Origin: Lomentospora prolificans
Lineage: Eukaryota; Ascomycota; Sordariomycetes; Microascales; Microascaceae
Assembly (NCBI GenBank): GCA_029532625.1
Contig: JARFXM010000002.1
Location: 744,001 to 808,000, forward strand
Length of the DNA stretch: 64,000 nt
Direction of reading: 5' to 3'
Notes under the pieces: model-generated
The model's input: the letters and a program-made list of their open reading frames with translations, nothing else
Told to the model about the DNA's origin: nothing
Database searches by the model: none
Made by a program: the position numbers and the translations under genes
Shown: positions 46,700-59,520 of the stretch, piece by piece
Layout of the letters: each line of letters opens with the position of its first letter
Position numbering within the stretch: the first letter of the stretch is position 1

Positions 46700-49600
46700 C
46701 GCTTCGGTGGGTTCGTGTAAGCGTTTTCGTGAAATTGTCCGTCCCCGTTCTTTCTAGAAGAATCGGTTCGTGAGTCACTTCAAAAGAGGGGAGAAAAAAA
46801 AAAAACCGAACTGGGTCAAGCTTCCCGAGCTCTCACAGAACCCTTGTTGACTAGTTGAAACACGACGCGGCGGATTGGCGTCGTTTTCGACAAGATCAGG
46901 TTAAAAGGAGGAGAGAAAGAAGGCTCTCATCAACAAGGGCCAAGAGGGTGTCGTAATAAATTGTGCATGGAGCACTTCGAAAGTACAGTCAGACTAGAGT
47001 CTACTAGTCTCTCTTTTTCCAGGCTCTCCAGCTTTCCGATATTCGTCAAGTATGCCTCGCTGCAAGGGAATGAAGCGGGAACATTCGACAAGTCTAGAGC
47101 TATCCAGCCATTAGGAGATTAAAACAACGGATGTGGCAAGCTTCTTGGCATCCGGTCAATCCGTAGGGGGGGTAGTATATTCGAATTAGGAACTATAAAA
47201 AAAAAATCCTCTCGATAAGGCAATAGAAAGGAAGGGTGCTGATCAAGGCGCAGGGCAGGACGATGCGGCCAAGAGAATATCTCGGTTGGAAGGAATGATA
47301 GGCTGGGCTGAGGAAATGATGATGTAGTGAGAACGAAAAAGGTCCCCATTATTGATGGGTTAGTATCCATGATCCCCTGCATTTTTCCCGAAGCTACTGC
47401 TAGCGACGCTTCAGTTCGTTTCGGTCTCCACCTCCACAGGAGAGGGATAAATACGTCTAGCATAGGCATATCCAAGCTGGCTGTTGACTCGCCGTTCCCC
47501 AGTGCTGCGGCACATGGAGATGGACAGACTAGTTGTTGCTGGCGCCGGTTTTGAGGTTCCAATGGCGACAGTGGCTTGGCCACATGCACCAGCACAGGAA
47601 CCTTAGCCAGGCCATTGATCAGGATGTCTGTCCAATCCAAACGAAACTCCATCGCGCTAATACTTGTTGAAAGGTAAAACAACATGCACAGATTGGATCA
47701 ATCAATTAGCACGGAATCCACCCGCTAAAAAGACACGCAAGAAGACTCCTTGAGCAACAAGGAAGCCTACCCTTCGGACTCTATTCATGAATGCTAAAAG
47801 CGTCATTATTCACTACGTCGTATGCATTGCGACCTGTCCGAGAGCTGGGCACCTCCACAAGACCGAAACGAAGCTCCTTCGCGATGCTCGGGTTTTCTTC
47901 GCTCGACTCTTGTATCACAGACCCCAAATCGACAGGGTCACCCTCGTCTCTCTATGCTACAAGGCGGCATTTCCGAATGCACGTCCATAATGACGAAAAA
48001 AATTAACCCCGTCTCCGCGTCATCCTTTCCGTAGAATATAATTCCGATAACGCGTATCCCGACTAGAGAATACGGCTCCAATGGGACTCCCACAGAAACC
48101 GGAAAATGACCTATACCTAGATTTAACGAGGTACAACGCGCGTCAAGGTAGGCAACAGAATTATTACATCAATGTTCTTTTAACTCTCAGGTTCGGAAGG
48201 TATCACGAGAACGTCGGAGGCAAGAAAGTCCCGATTGGTGATAGCGCCGCGCCAGAGCATACAGTACGGCGCTTTCCTCTCCTTTGGGAACGCTACGCGA
48301 AACCTACCCCATGAGAAATACCAGTACTTGATGCTACGCTGCCGACAGAGAAATTCAGTCTTGATGCCTGCCGTGAACGATCCCGTCTCCTATGGTCTTG
48401 AATCCTGTTGAGGCTAGAAAACTAAGACTAGGACTTATCATTTAATGCCCGACTTAGACAATCCTACTTCAGCGTCTCACCTACACGGCCAACCTCGACT
48501 CTCTGGAACAGTCCATTTCATTTCATTTCTATACAGCTTTCTCCACCTTTCTACAAGTTTTAACCTTGCTTCCACGATAACATTATGATATCGTCTTCTT
48601 AATATTGGTGATGTCGTACTTCTCCTTCAACCCTGTGTGATGGGGTTGCTGATCTTGGAAATCATGGGTGCAATGATGCTTCCGCTATAACGTGTCGCTG
48701 TCAACCTGCATAACAGCAGCAGTTCCGGGAATATTACTGACGGACTCGTTCATCAGCGAGCCTTTGGAGTCACCATCCTGGATAAGCGTAGAGGTGCAGG
48801 TCTCACGGCGGCCGTTGCCCTGCTCAATGGGCAAACTCTTGCTGGTGAGCCTCATCTCGGCGAGAGAGACGTAACTAGTGGTCAAGACATTCTTCTTGCT
48901 ACGGATAGTCGGCTTGGTGACGGTAACATGGTGAGTTTAGGGGATCAAGTTGATAAGAGGATCCTTAGGTGGACCAACAGAAAGGGCTGAAGAGATGACT
49001 GCCAGGCCAATTGATCGAGAACGGATTCGAGATCAAAGTTGATGGTACGCACAAGATATTACAAGGCTCCAGATCAATTCTTTATTAGAGCACTCAAGTA
49101 ACCTGTCTGGAGATTGGAGAATCCGGTCTTGTCTCGTGGAAGTTGAATGTTGAAATTTATTGACCACCACGGTCGCCAACCGCCGGTTTCGCCGGGCGCT
49201 TTGCCCTGGAAGGAGGGCCATCCATGTCCTAAGCTTGAGGGTTAGTTCCCGCTGGCTGACTGTCTACAAACATCAGCAACAGTGGTTGAACTTTGGTTTG
49301 AAGCTCTCGCCAAACAGAGTCGTCGGAAAGGCAAGCATAAGGCCTGGGCCTTGGGCCTTCCCTGGACGTATGACAGCCACTCGTATTAAAAGGTCATCGA
49401 CATCAGCCGGTCACGGCACGTACGGGCCTGGACCTAGGCTTTTAAGCCCCCGTCGACTGGCTCCTCTTTCGAGGTGGTGAACCGCCCTGCTTGATTCCGC
49501 TGTTCTACAGCATAACGGCGTGCCTAGAGAGACACTTTGCTGTATTCAACGCATCTCATCTGGTATAGTTTCCATAGGTGCAACATGCCGCCGTCATGTT

Positions 49601-52188
49601 ATGGATGCAGAGGGAAATCATAGGAATACCCGTTTGTAATCCATGGCAATTCAATCGTGCTACGGCTCCGGTGCAGAAGCATTCGGAGCGACCAGAAAGG
49701 ATCTCTGTCGATTGTTAAACCTAGAGCAACACAGAGAGATTCCAACAAAAGGAGGGGGGAGAAACCCTGCCCCCTCGGCAGTAGATCCGGCTGATTGAGC
49801 GCGTCCGTGGAAGGGTTATACATTGTGTCACTTCAATAATAGCTTCGGTAACGTATGGTGAAATTTGGTGGTACGGTCCTTGTATCCTCGAGATCTCACG
49901 GCGCATCATTAAGAGCCCAACGACTTTGGGCCGAGGTGGGATGGGGGCCCCTGTTGAGAGGCCGTACGCTTCATGCATATAGCCTCTCCCGGCTCAAAAA
50001 GATGAGAGTTGAGAGATGCTGACATGGGAAAGAGTGCTTGCAGCCCTTGTCACCTCGTCTGCTGCTAGAGCTCACCGAGCAGTGAAAATGACAAGTGACC
50101 GACGCCCTGCAATTATAGCGAGCAACGGCCGCATGGTGAAAATCATGTAGTCAATTCCACAGGCGACGAGAGAGCCCGAAACTGTCTTTGTTCATGGTAC
50201 GAGGGTCTGGCCCTTGGGTGGGCTTTCTTAGTTCTGGCCTCGTTGCGTGAATATGCAAACCATCCTTGGCTGGCCATCGAGGCCCCGGCGAGCTTGTGAG
50301 CGCTGGGAAGAGGTTGTACGAGAGGCTATCACTAGGGAGAGACTACGAGTGTCGAAACAGCACCTTCTGAAACTTTGTGAAGATCTCGAATAGTCCGTTG
50401 GTACCTGAAGCAGGTGAAGAGGGCGGGACTGGAGACCCGCGCTTCGGGACGTCTTCAGGGACGGGAGGAGAAAAAAAAAATCGAATTCTCCCATCCCAAT
50501 GAAACATCGCATCCGAGCTAGAAAAGACAACAACTTGGTGTTCGTTCTTCTTTTGTGGCCCTCTTATTATGCGAGGGGTAGGTGGGTTTCGGTAATCGGT
50601 AATACTGGTGTGTCTTGTTAGCATCCGATATTGCGAAGAGACATCAATAGTCCGACATCAATAGTACGGCGGGGCCGCCTAATATCTGAAGCTCGAATTC
50701 GTGGATTGAGTGCTGGATGTCTGATCTGTAGCTTGATCTGTAGCTTGGTTTACCCTGGTCTGGTCGCGAACCCATCAAGATGCAACTCTTGGCCTGTTCA
50801 AACCCTGCTCTCACTACCGTCATCCATCAATGACTACCTAGCCAGCAAGGGCAGGGGCAAAGCGGTCTGAACCTAGCCCATTCGGGCTGCGGCTACGTAA
50901 TTTAAGGTACCGCACTAAGATAGGAACGATGGCTGTCCGTCCAAGACTTGGATTCAAGGTAAAAAACAAACATCAACGGATTCGCTCAAGGAGAAATTCT
51001 GTTGATAGGGTTAAGAAAGAGGAAAGCATTGTATGGGTAGAGCAGATGCCATCAACCGTGCGGTTTCTATCCTCTCTGCTTGTGTGCGTAATAACCCCTG
51101 GGCTCCTTTCTTCCGTCGCTTGTCTGTAATACCCGGAAACCTGTACAACACGTACTTCAACATTGGGAAGTCTCGATCCGTATCTGCACGAGAGGCACCT
51201 TGCAAGGAAGGTACCCTCCTAGAGCCGATCCCGCCATCTCCACCCGTCTCCTCGCTGCTGCACACCACTATTGAACCGTTGATTCACTTCTCCTTTGGCC
51301 TCGCCAGCTCGCCTTCTCCCGTCGATCACCCATCCACCAACTGCCTGCAATAGCCGGGAAAGCTCATCGCTCGACAAGCTTCTGGGTCATATTTCATTAT
51401 TCCTGAAGCTCGCGACTCTTGGGTGGCAACCCCCATCACACCTCCTTGTTTCCCTCTTGCTCGTTAATGACGCTTTGCCCCTCTAATAAGCTAGCTAGTC
51501 AACGCTATCGATAGCAGATCCAGCACGAAGCTCTTTTTTCCATCGGCTCACTTCTCATACCCAAGCACGCACTCCTACGCCCGAGCTCCCTTCGACCCGA
51601 GCTGTCCCTTGTATTGCTCCGGACGCCCCCTCTTCGCGCAATTTATATTTTATTCCTTATCTTCCTCACCCTTGTGGTCCGATCGCTTGCTGCCGCTATT
51701 AGCTTGCCTTGGTTGCCTTGCGCGACACCGGGATTGACCAACGCCTGGCCATCTTCCTCGAGCTCGCTCACCTTTAATTTCGGCGAATTCCATCGTCAGC
51801 TAACGAAGGCTGCGTTGCCAACCTCACAGGTTCCGCACCTCTTCTCGCGGCATTCTGAGCTTAACGGCCCCCAAGCTAAGACGACAATACCGCAATGACT
51901 TGAGGACCTCCAGTTTGCTTCTTCATTGATTCTCAGTTGCAGCCTCCTTTTTCTGGCCGTCTTCGTTTGTTTTTGCCTTTCTCGATGCTACCAGGCTTGT
52001 CGCTCCCTTGAACACGTCTTCTCCCCCGCCTCCTCCTCCTCGCTGCCCGCCCCGCACTTGGATACTCAACCTCTTCATCCCCCTCCCCGGGCCATCTGTC
52101 GCCATCGTCGGACCTTTCCCCTTTGGATTCGGGTGCTAAACTGCAGTATTTGGGTTGAGAGTGAGGCTGGCTCTATCGACTTGCCACC
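46700..52188. other. Gene-poor region, 5.5 kb
   Basis: The left end is the sterol acyltransferase promoter. The right end, from about 51,200, is C/T-rich and probably promoter and leader of the glycogenin gene. Between them, a coding-like remnant lies at 48685-48990 (-). The 188-codon frame at 47119-47685 (-) has no motif and no codon bias, and I do not call it. No RNA gene was found. Confidence 0.5.
48685..48990 (-). pseudogene. Broken coding remnant, family unknown
   Basis: On the minus strand a frame ending at 48685 reads for about 100 codons with protein-like composition (including SYVSLAEMRLTSKSLPIEQ and a polar tail ending MQVDSDTL). Upstream in the same frame is GPPKDPLINLIP, then an in-frame TAA at 48937-48939. 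No GT..AG pair removes that stop. TAA can arise from CAA by one C-to-T change, the type RIP makes, so this may be the 3' part of a decayed gene. I do not recognise the family. It may also be chance. Confidence 0.3.
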
Positions 52189-55100
52189 ATGGCAGAACAG
52201 GTCTACGCAACGGTTTGTGTTTTCCCCAGCTCCTGTCCTTTTCAGACTTAGCCAGCACTTCTCAATCCGCGTCGACTGAAGCCACTTGTGTTGTTGTCTT
52301 CCTAGTTCCTCATGCTTGTGGCTGGGGCTTCTTTGCTTTCGTGTGTTCAGACCACGTCATGTCATATTAATGATCCAATCCGCATTTGGGATCGCCACAT
52401 TTGGCTTTGAAGCTACTCTGAAGCTACTCTGAAGCTAACCACGCCAACTGTCAAAATAGCTGCTTCTCAGCGACACATATCTACCAGGTAGCTAGGACCC
52501 TTCTTGACAATCCAATTGATGGTCCTAAAACGAAATTCTAACCGCGGGCTTGTTCGTATTGCAATAGGCGCTTTAGTACTCGCACACTCCCTCATAGACA
52601 ATGGGGCAACACGAAAGCTCGCTGTCCTCGTCACAGAGGATACCGTATCCCGTGAAGCTATTTCACAGCTCGAGGTTCGTGCTCCCCAGGCTTGGGCGCC
52701 AATAATTCTAGTACATTCAGCTCCCTGAAGCTACAGCACAGCTCACACCTTCACTTTTAGACTGTCTATAACTATGTTATCCCCGTCCCTCGAATACGAA
52801 ATACCCATCCCAACCTCCAGCTGATGAACCGTGTGGACCTTCACTCAGCCTTCACCAAGATCTCCCTATGGAATCAGACCCAATTCTCTAAGATTGTTTA
52901 CGTCGACGCCGATATCGTCGCCTACCGCGCCCCTGATGAGCTCTTCGACCTCGATACGCCCTTCTCTGCCGCACCGGATATCGGATGGCCGGATATCTTC
53001 AACTCTGGTGTCATGGTCCTCAAGCCTGACGAGGCCGAGTATGCTCGGCTGCGAGACCTCGCGAACCGCGGTGTTTCTTTCGACGGCGCCGACCAGGGCC
53101 TCTTGAACCAGCATTTCGGAAGCGACTACAATCGCATTAGTTTCACTTACAATGTTACGCCCTCAGCTCATTACCAGTATATACCCGCCTTCAAGCATTT
53201 TCAGGATAGCATTAGCATGGTGCATTTCATTGGATCTCAGAAGCCTTGGTTTCAGGGCAGGCCTGCTTTCGATACATCTGGTGGGGGAGGCGCGGAGTTG
53301 AGCCCACACGATGGGATGATAGCCAAGTGGTGGTCGGTATATGATCGCCATTACGGAAGAGACAAGGTAAAGCATGTTTCCGGTTATTGGCGTAATGTTT
53401 GTGGCTTTACTAATGGTAATTGTTCGCTCAGGACCAGGGTCCGTCCGCTGAAGGAGCGAACCAGCCGGCGCTCGTGAAGTACCTTGTCAGAGGTGAATAC
53501 CGACCACCCGGCACTGACTACCAGAGCCAACTACAAGGGGATCAATATCAGGACCACGAAGGCCACTACCAGACCCACCAGCACCGGCCTCCACAAAGCG
53601 TCAACCAAGGGTTTTTCAAAGGCTTCCCTCCGGAAGAAATGAAGGAGGAGCGCGGTCATGGGCCGCATGATGGGCAACACCACGACCATGAACACCATGG
53701 CCAACATTATGAAGACTATGATGGTGAGCACCGCGAGCATCAGGGCCTTTCCGAACAGCACCACGAACAACACCATGAGCACCACGTACATCAGGAACAC
53801 TCTCAAGAGCATAGCCAAGAGCACCGTGACGAACACCATCATCAAGAGCGACATCCCGAACACCATGATCCCCATGACCAACACCATCATCGAGAGCCGC
53901 AACCACAGCGACCTAACATAGAGGCAACCTGGGACGCCCAATGGTAAGTAATCCGTTTCTTAGCGTATGAAATCCCGGCCCTCGCGTATCAACTGCCCGG
54001 GCCTTCAGTTTCCTTACTAACCCCTTATTGGCAGGCAACCACCTCCGCGCGGAGGCAGGCCGGAGGCAGAAAAGTTTCCGGATACTCGATACGAAATGTC
54101 ACGAGACACGACGCCGTTTGTGGCCCCCGTGCGTTACCCTAGCCCCCCTAGGGACATGTGGTACAAGGTTCCCGAAGAGCCACCTAGGCCCACCGAGAGG
54201 CCTCCGCCTATCTTTCCCTGGGAGGTGAACCAACCACCACCAACGCGAGTCTTTGGAGAACCTCCTCCACCCCCGACTGCGGATGCGGGCTTTGGATCCC
54301 CACCTCCTAGGATCAGCGGCGAGCCTGCGGGCCCCACCTCTCCCGTGTCTGAGAGCGAGCACAGTGTCGGCTTCGGAGAGAAAGAAATAATTGAGGTCTC
54401 TCTTGATGAACCACCGACTGCAGCTCCATCATCAGTGAAGCATTATGGCGAGCACGAAACTCCCGAGATACATGAATCGGCGCTCACACCTCCTCCGAAA
54501 GACGAGGAACCCAAATTCCAGGCTTCCAACTTCTGGGCCTCCCCATCAGCGACAAACGCCTGGGACGAGATACCCGGTATCCGTAGATATATTGAGCGTG
54601 TAATCGACCAAACCGGGCTCGGCGGTCCTCGCCGGTACTCGGACGCCGCTCATACAGCTGAGAAGCAACAGCGACAAGCCGCGATAGCCACGAACCGCCA
54701 CCAGGGCTTCTTCAAAGTTACAGACTTTCCCAGTGCTGACGACCGGCCGAGCTTGCCTGTGACACCGGCCCCTGTGAGAACGGGCGATAACGGCAAGGAA
54801 GCGGAGCCTGTAGGATTTCCTCTCCCACTCACCGGCGACGAAGAGGACGCGGGGGCCAGCGATGATAAAGGTGATAAGGGCGTCCAACCGCGTCTCGCTG
54901 AAGCCGAGGGTGTGCCCCCGCAGTCTGACTGGGTATGTGTGCACGGGCGCCGATGGGGCCCAGCCGACTGTCTATGCGACCTGGCTAACGTCCTCCGCCT
55001 GCACAAGAACCCAGTGGAACAACTCGAGAAGCTGGCGAGCTTGCACAACGCCGATACTCATTCTGTCCTCAGGAGACTCTCGGCTGACGACCCCAACGTG

Positions 55101-55646
55101 AGGCATAGGGAGGTACCAGCTAGGTCGTTGCCTCCGAGCTCTGAGGGTGTGCTGCAATCCAATTACCAACAGCAACAGCGCCGCCACTCGCATCAGGATC
55201 ACTCGCACTTTTCTCGCACCCCGCGAAAGGAAGACCGCAAAACTTCGTGGAGTCAAGGCTTCTCATCCTCCTATTCGAGGACAGGGGAAGGAACAGTAGT
55301 TGACACCGCAGGCATTCCCCAGGGGGCGCCACTCCTCGCGCCAGTTCCTATCAAGGCGGGCTTACCTGCCAGCAAAGTAACGACGGCCCGCCTTATTCCC
55401 GTCCTGCTTGAACACGAGGAAGAGGAGGGAGGAGAGCAGGAGGAGGAGGAGCAGTCGTACAACGTCAACGGCAAGACGAGCGCCGGATACGCACTTTCCT
55501 CCGGTAAGAAGCACAAGGGTAAGGAGCGCATGGCGGAGCCGAGCTATTCGGGTCCCGGAGCGGCGTGGGAGCCGGGTGTATATCTTCCGCGAAACGTGAC
55601 CGGGGCACTACCCTCCGAGGAGGAGAGAGATGTCCTCGACACTTGA
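52189..55646 (+). CDS. Glycogenin, self-glucosylating initiator of glycogen synthesis
   Basis: Six exons (52189-52212, 52460-52487, 52568-52674, 52761-53366, 53432-53943, 54035-55646) give 962 residues. The N-terminal GT8 domain (about 1-260) begins AEQVYATLLLSDTYLPGALV and carries the Mn-binding DAD at 102-104. YQYIPAF at 191-197 aligns with the block holding the self-glucosylated Tyr (human Tyr195), so Tyr191 or Tyr193 is the likely acceptor. FHF/H-FIGSQKPW-type UDP-glucose contacts are present (VHFIGSQKPW). Exon 5 encodes a very unusual His/Glu/Gln-rich stretch. Downstream, FPWE (in RPPPIFPWE, about residue 505) is the conserved element of fungal glycogenins before a long disordered tail, whose far end may bind glycogen synthase. 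Intron 1 contains an 11-bp triplet repeat. The two tiny first exons are supported by the exact GT8 start they restore. Confidence 0.93.
52408..52440 (+). repeat. 11-bp triplication inside glycogenin intron 1
   Basis: Three copies of tgaagctactc (the last with two changed bases) lie head to tail just before the intron's acceptor. Confidence 0.85.
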
Positions 55647-56380
55647 GGTGCGCAGTGTGGGTTCATTTGTCTTACTTTTGGATGAAAGTTAATCTTGGGA
55701 ATTTGCATGGTGGGGAATGATTGGCAACGACGGATATTTCGAGCTTCTTTTATGGGAGGCGCGGGCTGTGATGGAACGTAGAGACGGAGAGATGTGAGAG
55801 CGTTCAGAACTGTAAATGTACTAGTGGTTGTACGCGGTAACGGCCTCAGCAATGCAGTGACTTAATGGTATATTATTTCGCAACCGTCTTGCCCTCCCTC
55901 CCCTCCCAACGAAGCCATCGCAGCCCACAAAGCTAGTTGGCATGTTTCCTGGGCTGCGTCTGCCAAAGCTGGAGATAAAAGTCTATCTACGGCAAACGAG
56001 GATTTCAGTTGCGAGGAGCATCACACAAAACAGAACCCGAGAAACGATATTGAAACCGCTCAAATTTACTCTCAAGGGAGAAGAAAGTAACCGCCCAACG
56101 CCATGTATACAGACCCAGCAACCCACAAAAGACCAGGCGAAACCAGCCCAAAAAAGGAAGAAGGGGTGGGGAGTCGTGTTTCAAAAGAGGACAGGCTAGC
56201 ATGCATGCCAAAGAACATAATGAAAAAGAAAGTGAGAGAGAGAGAGAGAGGAAACGGGGGTATTTGTATTTACATCTCTCTTTTCCATTTGTCGTTATAC
56301 CTTCTTTTTTTTTTCCATTTCATCTTTATTCATCTTCATTTACTTTTCCTTTCCTCTGCAACGAGCAAAAGAACTACGTT
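55647..56380. other. Convergent 3' intergenic region
   Basis: Glycogenin (+) and HRD1 (-) end toward each other. The sequence holds a short (GA) tract near 56,233 and T-rich runs at 56,300-56,330, consistent with 3' UTRs. Confidence 0.5.
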
Positions 56381-59211
56381 TTACTCCTCGTCGCTATCCT
56401 CGTCCTCCTCCTCTTCGGAAGATGAGGCGTCTTCCATCGTTACGGCTTTGCCCTTTCCGTTTAGCGGACCGTTGCTGGACTCTCCGGCGTCGTCTCTGTT
56501 GGGTACGGGAGGGGGGTGTCTCTGGTTGGAAGCTTCCTGGTCAGATTCTTCCTCTGACTCGTCTGATTCCTCTTCGGCCTCGGGAATATCGGGTGTGGAA
56601 TTGGACGACAGCCGTGCCTGGTTAGAAAAGAGTTGGGACGACCCGCCCCAGTTGGGCATTACAGGATTCGGAGCCAAAACAGGCGTCGGGCGATCGTCGT
56701 CATCCTGGGAGGGTCGGGGAGGCACAGAAGCCGCGGACGCCGCTGCGGCCGCCGAAGCGGCCAAGGCCGCGGCAGCGGCAGCTTCAGGAGGTTGAGGTCG
56801 GGGGAAAGCCATCCCTGGCCTAGGCGCTTCGGTGTGCCTTGTGTGCACGGTAGAACCGTTGATACCAGAGTGGGCAGGAGCCGCCGCGCTCGAGGTCGTG
56901 GGCTGGGTCGAGGGACCCGCTGTGACCTCAGTCGGCTGAGGAGGCGGCGTTGCCGTGAGGGGAACGCCGGAACTGTTGTCCATCCGCTGAAGGGGTAGAA
57001 GCGACCAGCCCGGAGGTAGCACGACACCCTCGGGGAGCTCGGAGCTACCGGCCGGGATCGCGGTTGTGTTGGGCGGAGCGGCGTACCGAGACAGCACAGA
57101 GCTGCTTGGACGATACGGATACGGCGGAGCCAAGTGAGAGAATGTAGAGGGGTGATGAGGAAGCGCACCCGGGGGAGGAGGTGTACGGGAGTGCTGAATC
57201 TGTGGCGGAACTTGAGAGGAGGGCGTGTTTGGTTGGGTGTGATGTGGAGTAGAGGATGCGGTTGGGTTATGAGGCGCATTTTCGGTGGTGGCACGGAGCT
57301 GACGCAGACGGACGAGCTCGGCAAGAAGGAGAGAAGCGGTCTGAAGCTCATGCTGCATGTGTTGCAGATTCTGCAACGAGGTAAGCTCCCTGTTGACGAT
57401 GTTATCGAACCCGGATGAGAGGATCGAGGTGGGCGAGGAAGCTTGGACGTTAGTCGGGGGGGGAGGTGCCGCATTCTCAGCAGCCCCGCCTAGCTCACCG
57501 CCCAAGAAAGCATCCAGCTGCTGCGGGTTGCGGAGTTCCTGTCGAATAAACTCTAGCCTGAACGGACCAAAATTGAACATGCGATGCCTAGGAGGAGCGG
57601 GCTGGGGCTCGTTGTCGTGGGCACCAGCATCATTGTTCTGACCGGTGCCTTGATCTCCCTGCCCTGGCCTTTGGAAAGGGCCCGGTAGTTGGCGCTGCTG
57701 CTCGTCCGGCTGGCCCTGAGCCTGCTGTTGCTGCGGCTGAACGCCAGGGACCACCCGGGGCCGTCGGTTCTGATCACGATTCGTGGATTGACCATCAAGC
57801 ACAACAGGGCTCCGGCACGTCGGGCACACCTGCTGTCTTTCAAGCCAACTCCTTAGGCATCCAAAATGTAGAATATGGCCACAGGGGAGCTTCTTGGGTC
57901 TGGTCCGCTCGACAGCCCCGGGGTTCGTTTCGGGATCCCAGGGTTTCATTTCCTCGCGGCAGATTATGCACGTATCTTCTCGACCGAGGTCTTCGGCGGT
58001 TGCGTCGGGGTACTTGCTCATACTCTGGATCGCTCGGCGGTATTTGAGGAGTGCTGAAAGTCTCTTGAAGAAGGCACTCGCCGTGATGTAAACTTCCCTC
58101 ATGATGTGGACGGGGAGCCCGTAGAACATCAATAGGACGGTAAAGAAAGCAATATAGATGCTCAGCTTGATGAAGTCAGTAAAGAGCTCCAAGGTCAAGA
58201 TCCATTGACCCTTTGCTTCCCAGCCAGGAACTTCGATATCCATCTCATCTATGTCATCGGGGTTGGGAATATCAGCCTCTGAAATAGTGTGCTCTCGGCC
58301 CTCGGCTTCGGCAGCCTCCCGCTCACGTAGCATCTGATCCCTTTGCTCCTGAACCTCCTTGCGGCGTTCGACGAGCCTCTTCTGGGTCTGATGCGCAACA
58401 ATCCTTGCGTCAACGAGGGCAAGGGCATATCGGGAATTCGTTCGTAGGGAAGACGCCGTCAGCACCGCAAACTCGAAGAGGAACATAACCATCATGTTAG
58501 GACGAGCTTGTTGGATGACTGTATTAACGCAATAACGCAGCAGCCACATGTCGTAGAACGTGCTCATCAAGAGCGAAACGGTCAATCGGGTGTGGAAGAG
58601 TCGGGGATTCGCGGGCGGTTGCTGTTCCAAGATTTCAAGGCGGCCATCTCCTATCCAGCCCCAGACCTTGCCCGTCACGAGGGCAGTGAACATGACTAGG
58701 AACCAAGCTCCAATTTCTTCCCGGAATATCGTCATAGCCAGGCAGGTTTCGGTGATGGCTACCCAAGCGCGGTCCGACAACTGATCGACTTCGACGGCTC
58801 GGAGTCGGCCAAAGCAGAGACGTTGAAGTCCGAACATAAAGGCACCATATACAATGTAGATGAAATTGATGAGGGCCTAGATGGAAACCGCGTGTTAGGA
58901 AATCGACCGGTCGGATGGACAGGGAAATTATCTTGGAGTGCATGATACTCACCAGCAAGCAGAAATTGCTTTGGGCGAGGTAGACCATGGCGGAGTAGAA
59001 GTTGGCACGCTGGTGGAAGGCGGATATGACGACGGAGACTGCGAGGGCCGTCGAGGCCTGAAAAACGGCAAGTTAGCAAGACATATTCCCTCGCCTATAG
59101 ATGAGGCCCTCTAAAATAGCTTTAAGCTACAGATATCAAGCTCGTCCATCTTCAATAGGTCCGTGTCAATGTTCGGTGTGGACTTACCCCCGCGTACCAG
59201 GCCAACCGCAT
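56381..59211 (-). CDS. hrd1: ERAD E3 ubiquitin ligase HRD1 (synoviolin)
   Basis: Exons 59188-59211 (8 codons), 58953-59057 and 56381-58876 encode 874 residues. HRD1 is the ER-membrane ubiquitin ligase that retrotranslocates and ubiquitinates misfolded ER proteins. The N-terminus MRLAWYAGASTALAVSVV starts the first of several membrane helices (to about residue 310). A RING-H2 finger lies at about 346-397 (CIIC... CGHILHFGC... CPTC). The cytosolic tail is long, Pro/Gln-rich, with a poly-Ala block and an acidic end (SSSEEEEDEDSDEE). A charged coiled segment (about 205-235) lies in a loop between helices. The first exon is tiny, but it recreates the conserved MRLAWYAG start, so it is favoured. 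Fungal HRD1 also degrades sterol-pathway enzymes in yeast. Confidence 0.96.
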
Positions 59212-59514
59212 GCTAAGTCGCGATCCCAGTGATCAGCAGATTGGTAGCTTCTGTTCAGTAATATGCGGGACGTCTGTATAGAATATCGAGACACCTAGGT
59301 ATCCATTATCATCTTGGATTAGACCCAGGCACGATGAAGGATACGTTTAGGGACAACGGCGACGGGTGCACCGGAAATCAAGGGAGAGATCTAGTTGCTT
59401 CTGCAGCAAGACGTCGAAGCTGGCTTCTTTGCCTGTTCAGAGCGATGGCCCGGTCGTAATTGCCATGTGTCAATCGTTGGCCTCTGGTAGTCTCTGATTT
59501 GCCTGCGCCTTTAT

Positions 59515-59520
59515 CACGTG
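59515..59520. promoter_or_regulatory. CACGTG E-box upstream of HRD1
   Basis: A palindromic TCACGTGA core centred here lies about 305 bp upstream of the HRD1 start. It fits bHLH factors such as Cbf1-type proteins. A single copy makes it only a candidate. Confidence 0.25.

Noticed and set aside
47119..47685. 188-codon minus-strand frame
   Set aside because: No codon bias or domain signature. Its C-terminal part is encoded by simple A/T sequence.
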